A stretch of 64,000 nucleotides of DNA from Streptomyces vilmorinianum (GCF_005517195.1 NZ_CP040244.1:1320001-1384000), one strand, 5' to 3'. Positions 42,237-52,801 are shown, counted from the first letter of the stretch. Notes: generated from the letters alone by a model not told the origin. Program-made: numbers and translations.

Positions 42237-44810
42237 CTACGCGGCGGCCGCGTCCGCCGCCTGCGCCTTCAGCGCGCGCTCCACGCCCGCACGGCACTCC
42301 GTCACCAGACGCTTCAGCGCCGGCGCCGGGTCGTTCGCCGCGATCCAGGCGTCCGTGGCGTCCAGGGTCTCCTGCGAGACCTGGATCGTCGGGTAGAGGC
42401 CCACCACGATCTGCTGGACGATCTCGTGGCTCCGGGTCTCCGAGATGCCCTTGATCGACGCGAAGTACTTCGCGGTGTACGGGGCGAGCAGCTCACGCTG
42501 GTCGGTCTGGACGAAGCCCCCGATCACCGCCGCCTGCACGGCGTTCGCCAGCTTGTCGGACTCCACGACCGAGGCCCAGGCCTCGGCCTTCGCCGCCTCC
42601 GTCGGACGCGCCGCCCGAGCGGTCGCCGCGTGCCGCTCGCCCGCCGCCGTCCGGTCGCGCTCCAGCTCGGCCGCGATCTCCGGCTCGTCGAAACGCCCCG
42701 TCGCGGCGAGCCGCTGCACGAACGCCCAGCGCAGCTCGGTGTCCACGGCGAGACCCTCGATGACCTCGCTGCCGTCGAGCAGACCGGCGAGCACATCGAG
42801 GTCCGCGTCCGTCCGGGCGGTCGCGGCGAACGCCCGCGCCCACGCCAGCTGGTGGTCGCTCGACGGCACCGCCGTCCGCAGCTGCTCCAGGGCGGCCCCG
42901 GTCCAGCGGGCCAGGCCCGTCTCCCGCCACTCCGGCGCCGCGTACAGGTCGATGGCCGCCTTCACCTGGCCCTGCAGCGACTGCACCACACCGATGTCGG
43001 TCTCCTTGGTGATGCCGGAGAGGACCAGGTCCAGGTAGTCGCGGGTGGCCAGCTCGCCGTCCCGCGTCATGTCCCAGGCCGAGGCCCAGCACAGCGCGCG
43101 CGGCAGCGACTCGGTGAAGTCCCCGAGGTGCGCGGTGACGTTCTTCAGCGACACCTCGTCGAGACGCACCTTGGCGTACGACAGGTCGTCGTCGTTGAGC
43201 AGCACGACCGCCGGGCGCGGCCGGCCCGCGAGCTGCGGTACGGCGGTCAGCTCGGCCGCCTCGATGTCCAGCTCGATCCGGTCGGAGCGGACCAGCTTCC
43301 CGACCGCGTCGAGGTTGTAGAAGCCGATCGCGATCCGGTGCGGACGCAGCGTCGACTCGCCCTTGGCGCCGGCCGGCAGGGCCGGGGCCTCCTGCTTGAC
43401 GGCGAAGGAGGTGATGACACCGTTCTCGTCGGTCTCGATCTCCGGGCGCAGGATGTTGATGCCGGCCGTCTCCAGCCACAGCTTCGACCAGGCCTTCAGA
43501 TCACGGCCGGAGGTCTCCTCCAGGGCGCCGAGCAGGTCCGTCAGGCGCGTGTTGCCGAAGGCGTGCGCCTTGAAGTACGCCTGCACGCCCTTGAAGAACT
43601 CGTCCTGGCCGACGTACGCGACCAGCTGCTTGAGGACGCTGGCGCCCTTGGCGTAGGTGATGCCGTCGAAGTTGACCAGCACGTCCTCGAGATCGTTGAT
43701 CTCGGCCATGATCGGGTGCGTGGACGGCAGCTGGTCCTGCCGGTACGCCCAGGTCTTCTCCGCGTTGGCGAAGGTGGTCCAGGCGTTCGGCCAGCGCGTG
43801 CCCTTCACGGAGGCCTGGCAGGCGACCGAGGTGAAGGTCGCGAACGACTCGTTCAGCCACAGGTCGTTCCACCACTCCATGGTGACCAGGTCGCCGAACC
43901 ACATGTGCGCGAGCTCGTGCAGGATCGTCTCGGCCCGGCGCTCGTACGCCGCGTCCGTCACCTTCGAGCGGAAGACGTACTGGTCGCGGATGGTGACCGC
44001 GCCCGCGTTCTCCATCGCGCCCGCGTTGAACTCCGGCACGAAGAGCTGGTCGTACTTGGCGAAGGGGTAGTCGTACGCGAACTTCTCCTGGAACCAGTCG
44101 AAGCCCTGGCGCGTGACGTCGAAGATGTGGTCCGCGTCGAGGTACTCCGCCAGCGACGGACGGCAGTAGATGCCGAGCGGAACGGTCTGCCCGTCCTTCT
44201 CGTAGGAGGAGTGCACCGAGTGGTACGGGCCGACGATCAGCGCGGTGATGTACGTCGAGATCCGCGGGGTGGGCTCGAAGACCCACACGTCGTCCTTGGG
44301 CTCCGGCGTCGGCGAGTTGGAGATCACCGTCCAGCCGCTCGGCGCCTTCACGGTGAACTGGAACGTCGCCTTCAGGTCCGGCTGCTCGAAGGAGGCGAAG
44401 ACGCGGCGGGCGTCCGGCACCTCGAACTGGGTGTAGAGGTAGGCCTGGTCGTCGACCGGGTCGACGAACCGGTGCAGACCCTCGCCGGTGTTGGTGTACG
44501 CGCAGTCGGCGACGACCTTCAGCTCGTTGCGCCCCTGCTGCAGATGGGCCAGCGCGATCCGCGAGTCCCGGAAGACGGCGGCCACGTCGAGCGCGTGGCC
44601 GTTGAGCACGACCTCGTGGACGGCGGGGGCGACGAGGTCGATGAAGGTCTCCGCACCGGCCTCGGCGGAATCGAAGCGGACGGTGGTGACGGACCGGTAG
44701 GTGCCGCCCTCCTGCGCACCGGAGAGGTCGAGGTCGACCTCGTACGCGTCCACGGTCAGCAGCTTCGCCCTCTGCTGCGCCTCTTCACGGGTCAGGTTTG
44801 TGCCAGGCAC
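42237..44810 (-). CDS. pepN: aminopeptidase N (M1 family)
   Basis: This 857-residue gluzincin aminopeptidase has the substrate motif GAMEN (about residue 264), zinc motif HELAH-x18-E (HELAHMWFGD...NESFA, about 297-320), and the large C-terminal helical ERAP1-like domain. It removes N-terminal amino acids in the cytoplasm. GTG 44810 (VPGTNLTREEAQ) has GAGGAG eight bases upstream. A diverged paralogue lies at 55144-57714. It follows asd but is separated from it by a strong terminator. Confidence 0.96.
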   Translation of the reverse strand: MPGTNLTREEAQQRAKLLTVDAYEVDLDLSGAQEGGTYRSVTTVRFDSAEAGAETFIDLVAPAVHEVVLNGHALDVAAVFRDSRIALAHLQQGRNELKVVADCAYTNTGEGLHRFVDPVDDQAYLYTQFEVPDARRVFASFEQPDLKATFQFTVKAPSGWTVISNSPTPEPKDDVWVFEPTPRISTYITALIVGPYHSVHSSYEKDGQTVPLGIYCRPSLAEYLDADHIFDVTRQGFDWFQEKFAYDYPFAKYDQLFVPEFNAGAMENAGAVTIRDQYVFRSKVTDAAYERRAETILHELAHMWFGDLVTMEWWNDLWLNESFATFTSVACQASVKGTRWPNAWTTFANAEKTWAYRQDQLPSTHPIMAEINDLEDVLVNFDGITYAKGASVLKQLVAYVGQDEFFKGVQAYFKAHAFGNTRLTDLLGALEETSGRDLKAWSKLWLETAGINILRPEIETDENGVITSFAVKQEAPALPAGAKGESTLRPHRIAIGFYNLDAVGKLVRSDRIELDIEAAELTAVPQLAGRPRPAVVLLNDDDLSYAKVRLDEVSLKNVTAHLGDFTESLPRALCWASAWDMTRDGELATRDYLDLVLSGITKETDIGVVQSLQGQVKAAIDLYAAPEWRETGLARWTGAALEQLRTAVPSSDHQLAWARAFAATARTDADLDVLAGLLDGSEVIEGLAVDTELRWAFVQRLAATGRFDEPEIAAELERDRTAAGERHAATARAARPTEAAKAEAWASVVESDKLANAVQAAVIGGFVQTDQRELLAPYTAKYFASIKGISETRSHEIVQQIVVGLYPTIQVSQETLDATDAWIAANDPAPALKRLVTECRAGVERALKAQAADAAAA

Positions 44811-44895
44811 CCGGTCAACTCCTCGGTTTCGTGACGTTTGGCCCATCCTTCCACGGGGCCCTTCACCGGCGCACGGCACATTTCCCAGGGCGAAC

Positions 44896-44939
44896 ACGTG
44901 AGGGGGCGGCCACCCACCCGGGTGGCCGCCCCCTCACGT
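44896..44939 (-). terminator. 20-bp perfect hairpin after asd
   Basis: Arms 44896-44915 and 44920-44939 pair perfectly over 20 bp with an ACCC loop, 11 bases past the asd stop. It should isolate asd from pepN on the same strand. Confidence 0.88.
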
Positions 44940-44950
44940 ACGGACCGGCG

Positions 44951-46126
<1,176 letters not shown>

Positions 46127-49100
46127 TTACGGGACGACGTTGCCGATCACGACGCTGCCGGAGCCCGCGACCGTGCCGCGCGCGTTCAGCAGCTGGACCT
46201 CGCCGAAGAACTGCCGGCCCTCGGGCGCGGCACCGGCGACCAGGACCTGGGCGCCGACCGTGGCGCTCGCGCCGTTGGCCAGCGGGTAGGACGTGGTGGC
46301 GTCGACCTGGACGCTGCCCAGCGAGGCGGAGTAGTACACGTCCCTGTAGTCGTAGGTCGTGCCGCCCGCAGCCTGCACCGAGTAGCCGTCGATCACGATG
46401 GTGTAGGTACCGGCGGCCGGCTTGACCAGCGAGACGGCCTCCTCCGAGTCGCCGTCGGCGGCCTGGCCCACCTGCTTGCCGTCGAGGAAGACCGTCAGGT
46501 CGAGGTCGGCGGCCTTGTCGGAGGTGTTGCCGATCGCCACGTCCAGCCGCTCCACACCCTCACCGATGGTGACGGTCTTCGTCTGCTGCTCGTGGTGCTG
46601 GATGGTCGGGGTCTCGACCTTGGCCGAGCCCAGCGAGCCGCCCTTCAGCTTGCCGTCGATGGCGGCGAACTTGTTGGTGACCTTCCACTCGACGGCGGCC
46701 GGGGTGCCGACCTTCGCCTCGGCGACGGTCTGCACGGCCGGGTCGAAGTCGGCGCCGAGCACCGAGACGTCCAGCTTGTACGGGTTGTCCAGGTCGGGCG
46801 AGGTGCGGCGCGCCTCGACCTCGATCTCCCAGACGCCCGGCGTCGGGTTGGCGTACGAGCGCAGGTCCGGACGGCAGGTGTTGGCCGGGTTGTAGTGCGG
46901 GTAGCACACGTTGGACGCGGTCGACTCGAACGGCACGCCGTACGGGTGGATCGCGATGAACCGGGTCTGGCTCTTCTCCTTCAGGCCGCCGAGGGCGACC
47001 TCCAGGGTCTTGGCGCCTGCCGGCACGGTCACGAAGTACGACTTGTGGCTGTTGCGCTGGACCGAGCCCGTCGCCGAGAGGCCGAAGCCGGGCGCGGTCA
47101 GGTCGCTCGCGACGACGACGGTCGACAGGATCTGCTTGTCGACGCCCTCGGTGCCCTCGTCGTCCAGCTCCAGGATGGCGCTGTGGACGCCGGCGGTGCG
47201 CGGCAGCGCCACGACCTTCACGGTCACCGGCTTGTTCAGCGGCAGCGTGATGTAGTCGTACGCGGTGGCCGCCTTGAAGGTGCCGTCGTTGTACTTCCAG
47301 TTCAGCTCGTGCCGCACGCCCCACTTCGGGCCCGTGGTACGGGTGATGGTGACGTTGTACGTCTTCTTCTGGCCGGCCTTGAGGCCGCCCTCACGGTCGT
47401 ACACACCGGTGCCGGTGTGCGGGGCCGGGAAGATCGCGGTGTCGACCGGGGCCTCGACCTTGTAGTCGTGGGCGGTCGCGCCGTCCAGGATCGAGTCCCA
47501 GGCGTCGTTGATGTCGATCAGACCCGAGCCCTGCTCGTGCGCCTTGACACCGTAGATCCGCTTCGCGGTGGAGGTGAGCGCGGTGCGCAGGGTGAGCGGC
47601 GAGACCTCGACGCCGTTCTGCTTCGCGGCCGAGAGCAGCAGCGCGCTCGCGCCCGCGACCTGCGGCGAGGACATCGAGGTGCCGTTGAGCATCCCGTAAC
47701 CGGCGGGCAGCGCGTAGCCGGCCTCGGGCACGCCGGAGCCGGCCTGCCAGGTCGGGATGGTGTTCACGGACGAGCCCGGACCGGTGATGGTCGGGGTGAA
47801 GCCGCCGTCCTCACGCGGGCCGCGCGAGGAGAAGGGGAACATGGCGTACGACTTCTCGACGGCCGAGCCGTAGTTGGCGGCCCAGGTCGACTTGGAGACG
47901 GCCGCGCCGACCGAGAGGACCTTGTCGGCCAGGCCGGGGTCGCCGATCGTGTTCGTGCCCGGGCCGGAGTTGCCGGCCGAGATGACCAGCTGCACGCCGT
48001 ACTCGTCGATCAGACGGGTGTAGAGCCGGGCGCGGACGTTGTCGCCGTCGTTCAGCGCGGGCAGGCCGCCGATCGACATGTTGACGATGTCGACGCCACG
48101 GTTGACGACGAGGTCCGTCATGCCCTCGGTCAGGGCGGTGTTGGTGCAGCCGCCGGTCCACGTGCACGCGCGCGAGGAGACGATCTTCGCGCCGGGCGCG
48201 GCACCGTTCATCTTGCCGCCGAAGAGGCTGTTCGCGGCGGTGATGCCGGCGACGTGCGTGCCGTGGGCGGACTCGACGATGCCGATGTTGACGAAGTCGG
48301 CCTTCTTGCCGACCCAGGGGCCGCCGTACGGGTCCATCGGGACGTCCTTGCGGATCTCCACGACGAACGGCGTCTTCTCGGCGACCTCGGTGGCGGGGTT
48401 GTCGGTACCGAAGTAGCCGATCTGGTACCCGTCCTTGTACGGCTTCATCGGCGCGTTGTCCGTGAAGTCGTTGTTCTGGTCGGTGTCCACGCGGACGGTC
48501 CCGGCAGCCGGGTCGTACAGCATGCCGAAGAGATCGGTGGTGTCGCCGTCCCGGTTGATGTCACCCGCCGGGTCGCCGCCCGCCGTGACGGACTCGGCGA
48601 ACCGGTTGAACCGGTACGAGCCCTCGGGAGCCTTCCAGCTCTGTCCCGAGGCCGTGAACACCGGGCCGGTGACCTCGGTCACCTGGGCACGCCAGGTGCC
48701 GTCGCCCTCGGTGATCGGGTCGGTGGCGGTGACCCAGTCGACGATCTTGCGCTCGCCGGTGGTGGTCTTCTGCAGCGCCGGGTGACCGAGGTCGACACCG
48801 GAGTCGAGGATGCCGATGGTCACGCCGCGGCCGTCGGCCTTGGGGTTGTCCTCGACGAACTCGACCGCACCGGTCTCGTGGGACGGGTTGTACGGGTTCT
48901 TCGCCGGGGTGCTCTTGCCCGGGGCCGGGTACGTCGTGGTGACGGTCGTGCCCTCGACGGCGCCGGTGGTGCCCGCGTCCGGGGTCGGGTCGTCCAGCTT
49001 GATCTCGGCCTGGAGGTCGATCGACTGGACGGAGGAGAGCTTGGTGGCCGCCGTGATGGCGGCCTCCGCCTTGGCGGTCGGGATCGTGGCCCGGACGTAG

Positions 49101-49447
49101 CCGAGCTTGTCGTCCTGACGGCCGACGGAGGCGCCCGGGACGGCGTCGAGCTGGCCGGCGACCTGCTCGGTGGCGCCCGGGGCGGTGGCGACGAGGATCG
49201 TGACGTTCTTCTCGCCGCTCGCCTCGGCCTCGGTCAGGCGCTGGGCGTCGGTCGGGCCCAGCTTGTCGGCGGAGCCGGAGGACTTGACCGGGGGAGTGGT
49301 CGCCGGATCGTCGGCGGCCAGGACCGGGGCGGCACCGGCCGCGACGAGCGCGGTCACGAGTCCGGCGGCGGCGGCGATACGGGCCGCGCGTCTGTGCCCG
49401 GAGGTCGAGCGCCCGGGTATGGAGCTCTGGGTTTCGGGGGTGGTCAT
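46127..49447 (-). CDS. secreted S8-family (subtilisin-like) serine peptidase
   Basis: The 1106-residue exported protein has a signal peptide ending PVLAA (about residue 45), an inhibitor I9-like propeptide (about 78-155), and a subtilase domain. The triad Asp is in GILDSGVDLGHP (about 212), His in SAHGTHVAGI (about 396) and Ser in NGTSMSSPQVAG (about 592). The long Asp-His gap reflects an inserted domain. Several beta-sandwich domains follow. It is an extracellular protease. ATG 49447 has AGGGA upstream. A cluster of inverted GTGGCG motifs lies about 100 bases further up. Confidence 0.94.
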   Translation of the reverse strand: MTTPETQSSIPGRSTSGHRRAARIAAAAGLVTALVAAGAAPVLAADDPATTPPVKSSGSADKLGPTDAQRLTEAEASGEKNVTILVATAPGATEQVAGQLDAVPGASVGRQDDKLGYVRATIPTAKAEAAITAATKLSSVQSIDLQAEIKLDDPTPDAGTTGAVEGTTVTTTYPAPGKSTPAKNPYNPSHETGAVEFVEDNPKADGRGVTIGILDSGVDLGHPALQKTTTGERKIVDWVTATDPITEGDGTWRAQVTEVTGPVFTASGQSWKAPEGSYRFNRFAESVTAGGDPAGDINRDGDTTDLFGMLYDPAAGTVRVDTDQNNDFTDNAPMKPYKDGYQIGYFGTDNPATEVAEKTPFVVEIRKDVPMDPYGGPWVGKKADFVNIGIVESAHGTHVAGITAANSLFGGKMNGAAPGAKIVSSRACTWTGGCTNTALTEGMTDLVVNRGVDIVNMSIGGLPALNDGDNVRARLYTRLIDEYGVQLVISAGNSGPGTNTIGDPGLADKVLSVGAAVSKSTWAANYGSAVEKSYAMFPFSSRGPREDGGFTPTITGPGSSVNTIPTWQAGSGVPEAGYALPAGYGMLNGTSMSSPQVAGASALLLSAAKQNGVEVSPLTLRTALTSTAKRIYGVKAHEQGSGLIDINDAWDSILDGATAHDYKVEAPVDTAIFPAPHTGTGVYDREGGLKAGQKKTYNVTITRTTGPKWGVRHELNWKYNDGTFKAATAYDYITLPLNKPVTVKVVALPRTAGVHSAILELDDEGTEGVDKQILSTVVVASDLTAPGFGLSATGSVQRNSHKSYFVTVPAGAKTLEVALGGLKEKSQTRFIAIHPYGVPFESTASNVCYPHYNPANTCRPDLRSYANPTPGVWEIEVEARRTSPDLDNPYKLDVSVLGADFDPAVQTVAEAKVGTPAAVEWKVTNKFAAIDGKLKGGSLGSAKVETPTIQHHEQQTKTVTIGEGVERLDVAIGNTSDKAADLDLTVFLDGKQVGQAADGDSEEAVSLVKPAAGTYTIVIDGYSVQAAGGTTYDYRDVYYSASLGSVQVDATTSYPLANGASATVGAQVLVAGAAPEGRQFFGEVQLLNARGTVAGSGSVVIGNVVP

Positions 49448-49543
49448 TTACATCCCTGTTTGTGAAAGAAGAGGGTCCGGATTTCGGTACCGGATGACCG
49501 CTCAGCCTTTCGCAAGTGACAGGGGTTTGTGGAGAGTTATCGG

Positions 49544-49594
49544 GTGGCGGAGTGTGCCGGTGGCGCACATCCGCCACTGCGGGACATGCGCCAC
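49544..49594. promoter_or_regulatory. cluster of four GTGGCG half-sites
   Basis: Two direct copies, GTGGCGGAGTGTG (49544) and GTGGCGCACATCC (49560), are followed by two inverted ones, GTGGCGGATGTGC and GTGGCGCATGTC read on the minus strand (ending 49577 and 49594). GTGGCGGA/TCCGCCAC and TGTGC/GCACA also pair as a nested hairpin. Upstream of the subtilase gene. Confidence 0.5.
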
Positions 49595-49635
49595 GGAAGA
49601 CCAATCGCCCTCAATCGGGGCGAGTTGCCGGCGGA

Positions 49636-50178
49636 TTAGTTGTCTTTTGTACGGGCATAGTGGCGCGAGGCCTTGGCCCGGTTGCCGCAGGCCGCCATCG
49701 AGCACCAGCGCCGGGTCCCGTTCCGCGAGGTGTCGAAGAAGTGCAGGATGCACGCCTCGTGGGCGCAGGCCCGGATGCGGTCCGGTGCGGTGCGCAGCAG
49801 GTCGAGGTAGTCGCGAGCGGCGGTCCAGCCCGGTCCCCAGGCGGCGTCCTTGAACTCGGCCCGCTCGCCAGGACCCTCGGGGGTGAGCGTCGCGCGGATG
49901 CGGCCGTGGGCGAGGACGGCGTCGACGCGGGCGGTGGCGGCGGGGTCGCCGGGCCGGTCGACGAGGCCGGCGAGGGCGTCGCGGGCGGCGAGCGTGTGGC
50001 GGAGGGTGGCCGCGTCGGCGGCGAAGCGGTCGTCGAGCCCGTTCGCGGTGAGCCAGACGCCCAGGCCCTCGGTGTCGGTGAGCAGGTCCTGGCGTACGCC
50101 GTCCTGCATCCAGCGGGTGTTGAGCAGGTCGAGGGAGACCGGCTCGCCGACCAAGGGCCGCGGGTCGGAAACGGTCAT
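49636..50178 (-). CDS. CGNR zinc-finger / ABATE-domain regulator
   Basis: This 180-residue protein has an N-terminal ABATE-type domain (LVGEPVSLDLLNTRW) and a C-terminal CGNR zinc finger: CAHEACILHFFD, RRWCSMAACGNRAKASRHYAR. CGNR proteins are predicted DNA-binding regulators in actinobacteria. ATG 50178 is nine bases after GAGGAGG; the GTG at 50187 abuts that site and is rejected. It is divergent from the VOC gene, with TAACC-type inverted repeats between them. Confidence 0.93.
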   Translation of the reverse strand: MTVSDPRPLVGEPVSLDLLNTRWMQDGVRQDLLTDTEGLGVWLTANGLDDRFAADAATLRHTLAARDALAGLVDRPGDPAATARVDAVLAHGRIRATLTPEGPGERAEFKDAAWGPGWTAARDYLDLLRTAPDRIRACAHEACILHFFDTSRNGTRRWCSMAACGNRAKASRHYARTKDN

Positions 50179-50202
50179 GGCGGACACCCTCCTCGAAGAA
50201 CT

Positions 50203-50272
50203 AACCCCTCAAGGTTACGTGACCGGTTGCGCGATCGGCCTTCTAACCTCTAAAGTCGAATTAAGAGGTTAG
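50203..50272. promoter_or_regulatory. two inverted repeats between CGNR and VOC genes
   Basis: TAACC-N6-GGTTA (50202-50217) and CTAACCTCT-N12-AGAGGTTAG (50243-50272, exact 9-bp arms) share the half-site TAACC. They flank the divergent promoters and are the obvious candidate sites for the CGNR regulator. Confidence 0.6.
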
Positions 50273-50298
50273 TCAGTCACTCGACGAGAGGAACCGCC

Positions 50299-50754
50299 AT
50301 GTCGGCGATCGGAACGCTGGGCACGGGCCACATCGGACTCAACGTCACGGACCTGGAGCGCTCGCTCGGCTTCTACGGGGACGTCCTCGGCTTCGAGGTG
50401 CTCCGCGAGGGCAAGGAGGACGGACGGCGCTACGCCTTCCTGGGCCAGGGCGGACAGCTCGTCCTCACGCTGTGGCAGCAGGCGGAGGGCGCGTACGAGC
50501 CCGCCCGCGCCGGCCTGCACCACCTGGCCTTCGAGGCCGAGTCGATCGAGCGGGTCAGGGCGGCGGAGACGGCCCTGAAGGAGCGCGGCACGTCGTTCGC
50601 GTACGAGGGCGTGGTCCCCCACGCCGAGGGCGCGGCCTCCGGCGGCATCTTCTTCCACGACCCGGACGGCACCCGCCTGGAGATCTACGCCACGTCGGGC
50701 GCGGAGGGCGAGGAAGCCCCGACGGAGACCGCCCCTACCTGCGGCTTCTTCTAG
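50299..50754 (+). CDS. VOC-family (glyoxalase-like) protein
   Basis: This 151-residue protein is a single VOC unit with two beta-alpha-beta-beta-beta modules. GHIGLNVTDLERSLGFYGDVLGFEVL supplies the first metal His, GLHHLAFEAES the second region, and FFHDPDGTRLEIY the final Glu. VOC enzymes include glyoxalases, dioxygenases and fosfomycin- or bleomycin-type resistance proteins; the reaction here is not clear. ATG 50299 follows GAGAGGAACC. It is divergent from and probably controlled by the CGNR regulator. Confidence 0.92.
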   Translation: MSAIGTLGTGHIGLNVTDLERSLGFYGDVLGFEVLREGKEDGRRYAFLGQGGQLVLTLWQQAEGAYEPARAGLHHLAFEAESIERVRAAETALKERGTSFAYEGVVPHAEGAASGGIFFHDPDGTRLEIYATSGAEGEEAPTETAPTCGFF

Positions 50755-50762
50755 AGGTACCA

Positions 50763-50808
50763 GGTTGTGGGCATTCGTTCCGCTGGGGCGGAACGGGTGG
50801 GCACAACC
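50763..50808. repeat. palindromic dispersed-type repeat
   Basis: Outer arms GGTTGTG (50763-50769) and CACAACC (50802-50808) enclose CGTTCCG (50776-50782) and CGGAACG (50789-50795). This two-armed palindrome resembles a repeat I know from many Streptomyces intergenic regions. It lies between the VOC stop and the PNPOx-like start. Confidence 0.65.
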
Positions 50809-50874
50809 CACGAACGCGCCCACCGCGCCAAGGGCCCGTACCCCGGACCCCTGGACCCGCACGCGAAAGGCCCC

Positions 50875-51759
50875 ATGGCCATGGACCCGTACAACCCCGG
50901 CTCCCTCGCCGTCCAGGAGAAGGCCGGCGTCCGCCACCTCGCCGACCACGTCGCCCGCTCCATCGGCACCGGCATCCGCCCCATCGCCGCCGCCTTCCTC
51001 GAGCTCCAGCCCATGCTGGTGCTCGGGGCGGCGGACGCCGACGGTCAGGTCTGGAGCACGCTCCTGACCGGCGCGCCCGGCTTCGTCCGGGCGACCGGCC
51101 CGCACACGATCTCCGTGGCGGCGCCCCTTCCCACCTCCGACGGAACCTCCGACGGGACCTCCGTCGGAACGATCGCCCTCGACCCCCGCACCCGCCGCCG
51201 CATGCGCCTCAACGGCCTCGCCCGCCCCAGCGCCCGCGGCTTCACCGTCGAGGCGGAACAGGTCTTCTCCAACTGCCCGAAGTACCTCCAGAAGCGCGAG
51301 CTGTACGCGCCCGACACGACCACCCCACCCGGCGCCCCCCGCCACGGCACCGCGCTCACCCCCGACCAGGAGCGCCTCGTCCGCGCCGCCGACACCTTCT
51401 TCATCGCGACCGCTGCCCCCGACGGCGCGGACGCGAGCCACCGCGGCGGCAACCCCGGCTTCGTACGGATCGACTCGCCCACCGAGCTGAGCTGGCCGGA
51501 CTATCCCGGCAACGCGATGTTCCTCACCCTCGGCAATCTGGAGACCGACGGCCGCGCGGGCCTGCTCTTCCTCGACTGGCGGACCGGCACCACGCTCCAG
51601 CTGACCGGCGAGGCCCGCATCGAGTACGGCCCCGGCTCCACCCGGACCACCCGCTTCCGTGTCCGGCGGACCGTCGAGACCCCGAACGCCAGCCCGCTGC
51701 GCTGGTCGCACCCCGAGTTCTCCCCGGCCAATCCGCCCCTCCCCCAGGACCCCGCATGA
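50875..51759 (+). CDS. pyridoxamine 5'-phosphate oxidase-like flavin-binding protein
   Basis: This 294-residue split-barrel protein has PMLVLGAADADGQVWSTLLTGAPGFV in the N-terminal half and a full PNPOx-like domain (FFIATAAPDGADASHRGGNPGFVRI, GLLFLDWRTGTTLQLTGEARI) in the second. Such proteins bind FMN, F420 or haem and act as oxidoreductases. A short SDGT/SVGT repeat lies near residue 84. ATG 50875 follows AAAGG; the open frame runs back to 50767 through the palindromic repeat, which I do not count as coding. It overlaps the HPP gene start (ATGA). Confidence 0.88.
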   Translation: MAMDPYNPGSLAVQEKAGVRHLADHVARSIGTGIRPIAAAFLELQPMLVLGAADADGQVWSTLLTGAPGFVRATGPHTISVAAPLPTSDGTSDGTSVGTIALDPRTRRRMRLNGLARPSARGFTVEAEQVFSNCPKYLQKRELYAPDTTTPPGAPRHGTALTPDQERLVRAADTFFIATAAPDGADASHRGGNPGFVRIDSPTELSWPDYPGNAMFLTLGNLETDGRAGLLFLDWRTGTTLQLTGEARIEYGPGSTRTTRFRVRRTVETPNASPLRWSHPEFSPANPPLPQDPA

Positions 51760-52232
51760 CGACCGCCCCCGCCCGCCCCCAACCCCGTGCCATGGCCCTG
51801 GCCACCACCGTCAGCGTCACGGCCCTGCTCGCCCTGGTCGCGCTCGGCACCGCCCTGCGCCAGCCCCTGCTGATCCCGCCGCTCGCGGCCAGCATGGCGC
51901 TGGTGGCGGGCGCCCCCGACCTGCCGCTCTCCCAGCCCCGCTCGGTCGTCGGCGGCCAGCTGCTCTCCGCGCTCACCGGCTTTGCCGTGCTGCTCGTCAC
52001 CGGACCCGGCCTGTGGGGCGCGGCCCTCGCCGGCGGTCTCGCACTCGGCGTCATGATGGCGGCCCGCACCCCGCACTCACCCGCCGCGGCGACGGCCGTG
52101 ATCGTCACCCTCCAGAATCCGCCGTTCTTCTCCTTCCTCGCCCTGCTGGCCCTCGCGAGCGTCCTGCTCGTCGCCGTCGGCCTCGCGGGCGCCCGCGCCA
52201 CCGGGAGGACGTACCCCGCGTACTGGTTCTAA
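51756..52232 (+). CDS. HPP-family membrane protein
   Basis: This 158-residue protein has about four to five predicted helices with PLLIPPLAASMALVAGAPDLPLSQPRSVVGGQLLSA, the Pro-rich signature of the HPP family, and PHSPAAATAVIVTLQNPPF. Some HPP proteins transport nitrite or act as small-molecule channels. Its ATG overlaps the previous stop by four bases, so the two are co-translated. Confidence 0.88.
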   Translation: MTTAPARPQPRAMALATTVSVTALLALVALGTALRQPLLIPPLAASMALVAGAPDLPLSQPRSVVGGQLLSALTGFAVLLVTGPGLWGAALAGGLALGVMMAARTPHSPAAATAVIVTLQNPPFFSFLALLALASVLLVAVGLAGARATGRTYPAYWF

Positions 52233-52241
52233 CCTCGGCGC

Positions 52242-52709
52242 ATGAAACAGGAGTTGAGGGTGGCGGCCTACGCCGTGTGCGTACGGGACGACGAGATACT
52301 CCTCGCCCGCTGGGTGGACAGCGCGGGGGCGAAGCGATGGACCCTGCCCGGTGGCGGGATGGACCACGGCGAGGAACCGGTCGACACCGTCGTCCGCGAG
52401 GTAGAGGAGGAGACCGGGTACCGGTCCGAGCCGGTCACCCTCCTCGGCATCGACTCCATCCGCCGCAACCGGCTGCGCAGGTTCGCGGGCCCCGGCGACT
52501 TCCAGGGCCTGCGGATCATCTACGAGGCCCGGGTCACCGGAGGCGCCCTGCGCAACGAGACCGACGGCTCCACGGACCTCGCGGCCTGGCATCCGCTCGC
52601 CTCCGTCCCGGACCTCACCCGCGTCGAACTCGTCGACATCGGCCTGGAGTTGTGGCGCGAACGACCGCCCGTCGGCCGCTCCCGCCTCGCCGATCCGTCG
52701 AACGGCTGA
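52242..52709 (+). CDS. Nudix hydrolase
   Basis: This 155-residue protein has a complete Nudix box, GGGMDHGEEPVDTVVREVEEETGY (G-x5-E-x7-RE-x2-EE-x-G), at about residues 37-60. Nudix enzymes cleave nucleoside-diphosphate-linked substrates using Mg2+. ATG 52242 is nine bases after the HPP gene, so it is probably in the same operon. Substrate not predictable. Confidence 0.93.
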   Translation: MKQELRVAAYAVCVRDDEILLARWVDSAGAKRWTLPGGGMDHGEEPVDTVVREVEEETGYRSEPVTLLGIDSIRRNRLRRFAGPGDFQGLRIIYEARVTGGALRNETDGSTDLAAWHPLASVPDLTRVELVDIGLELWRERPPVGRSRLADPSNG

Positions 52710-52801
52710 AATCCGCTCAACCGGAGCAATCACGTTCAACCTCTCCGCCCGCCCCGGGGTCCCCTCCCGTGTCCGCAGCACACACGATCAGGGGAACCCG
52801 C

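Noticed and set aside
49502..49753. Minus-strand 83-codon frame between subtilase and CGNR genes
   Set aside because: It overlaps the CGNR gene end in another frame and covers the half-site cluster; no ribosome site or domain.
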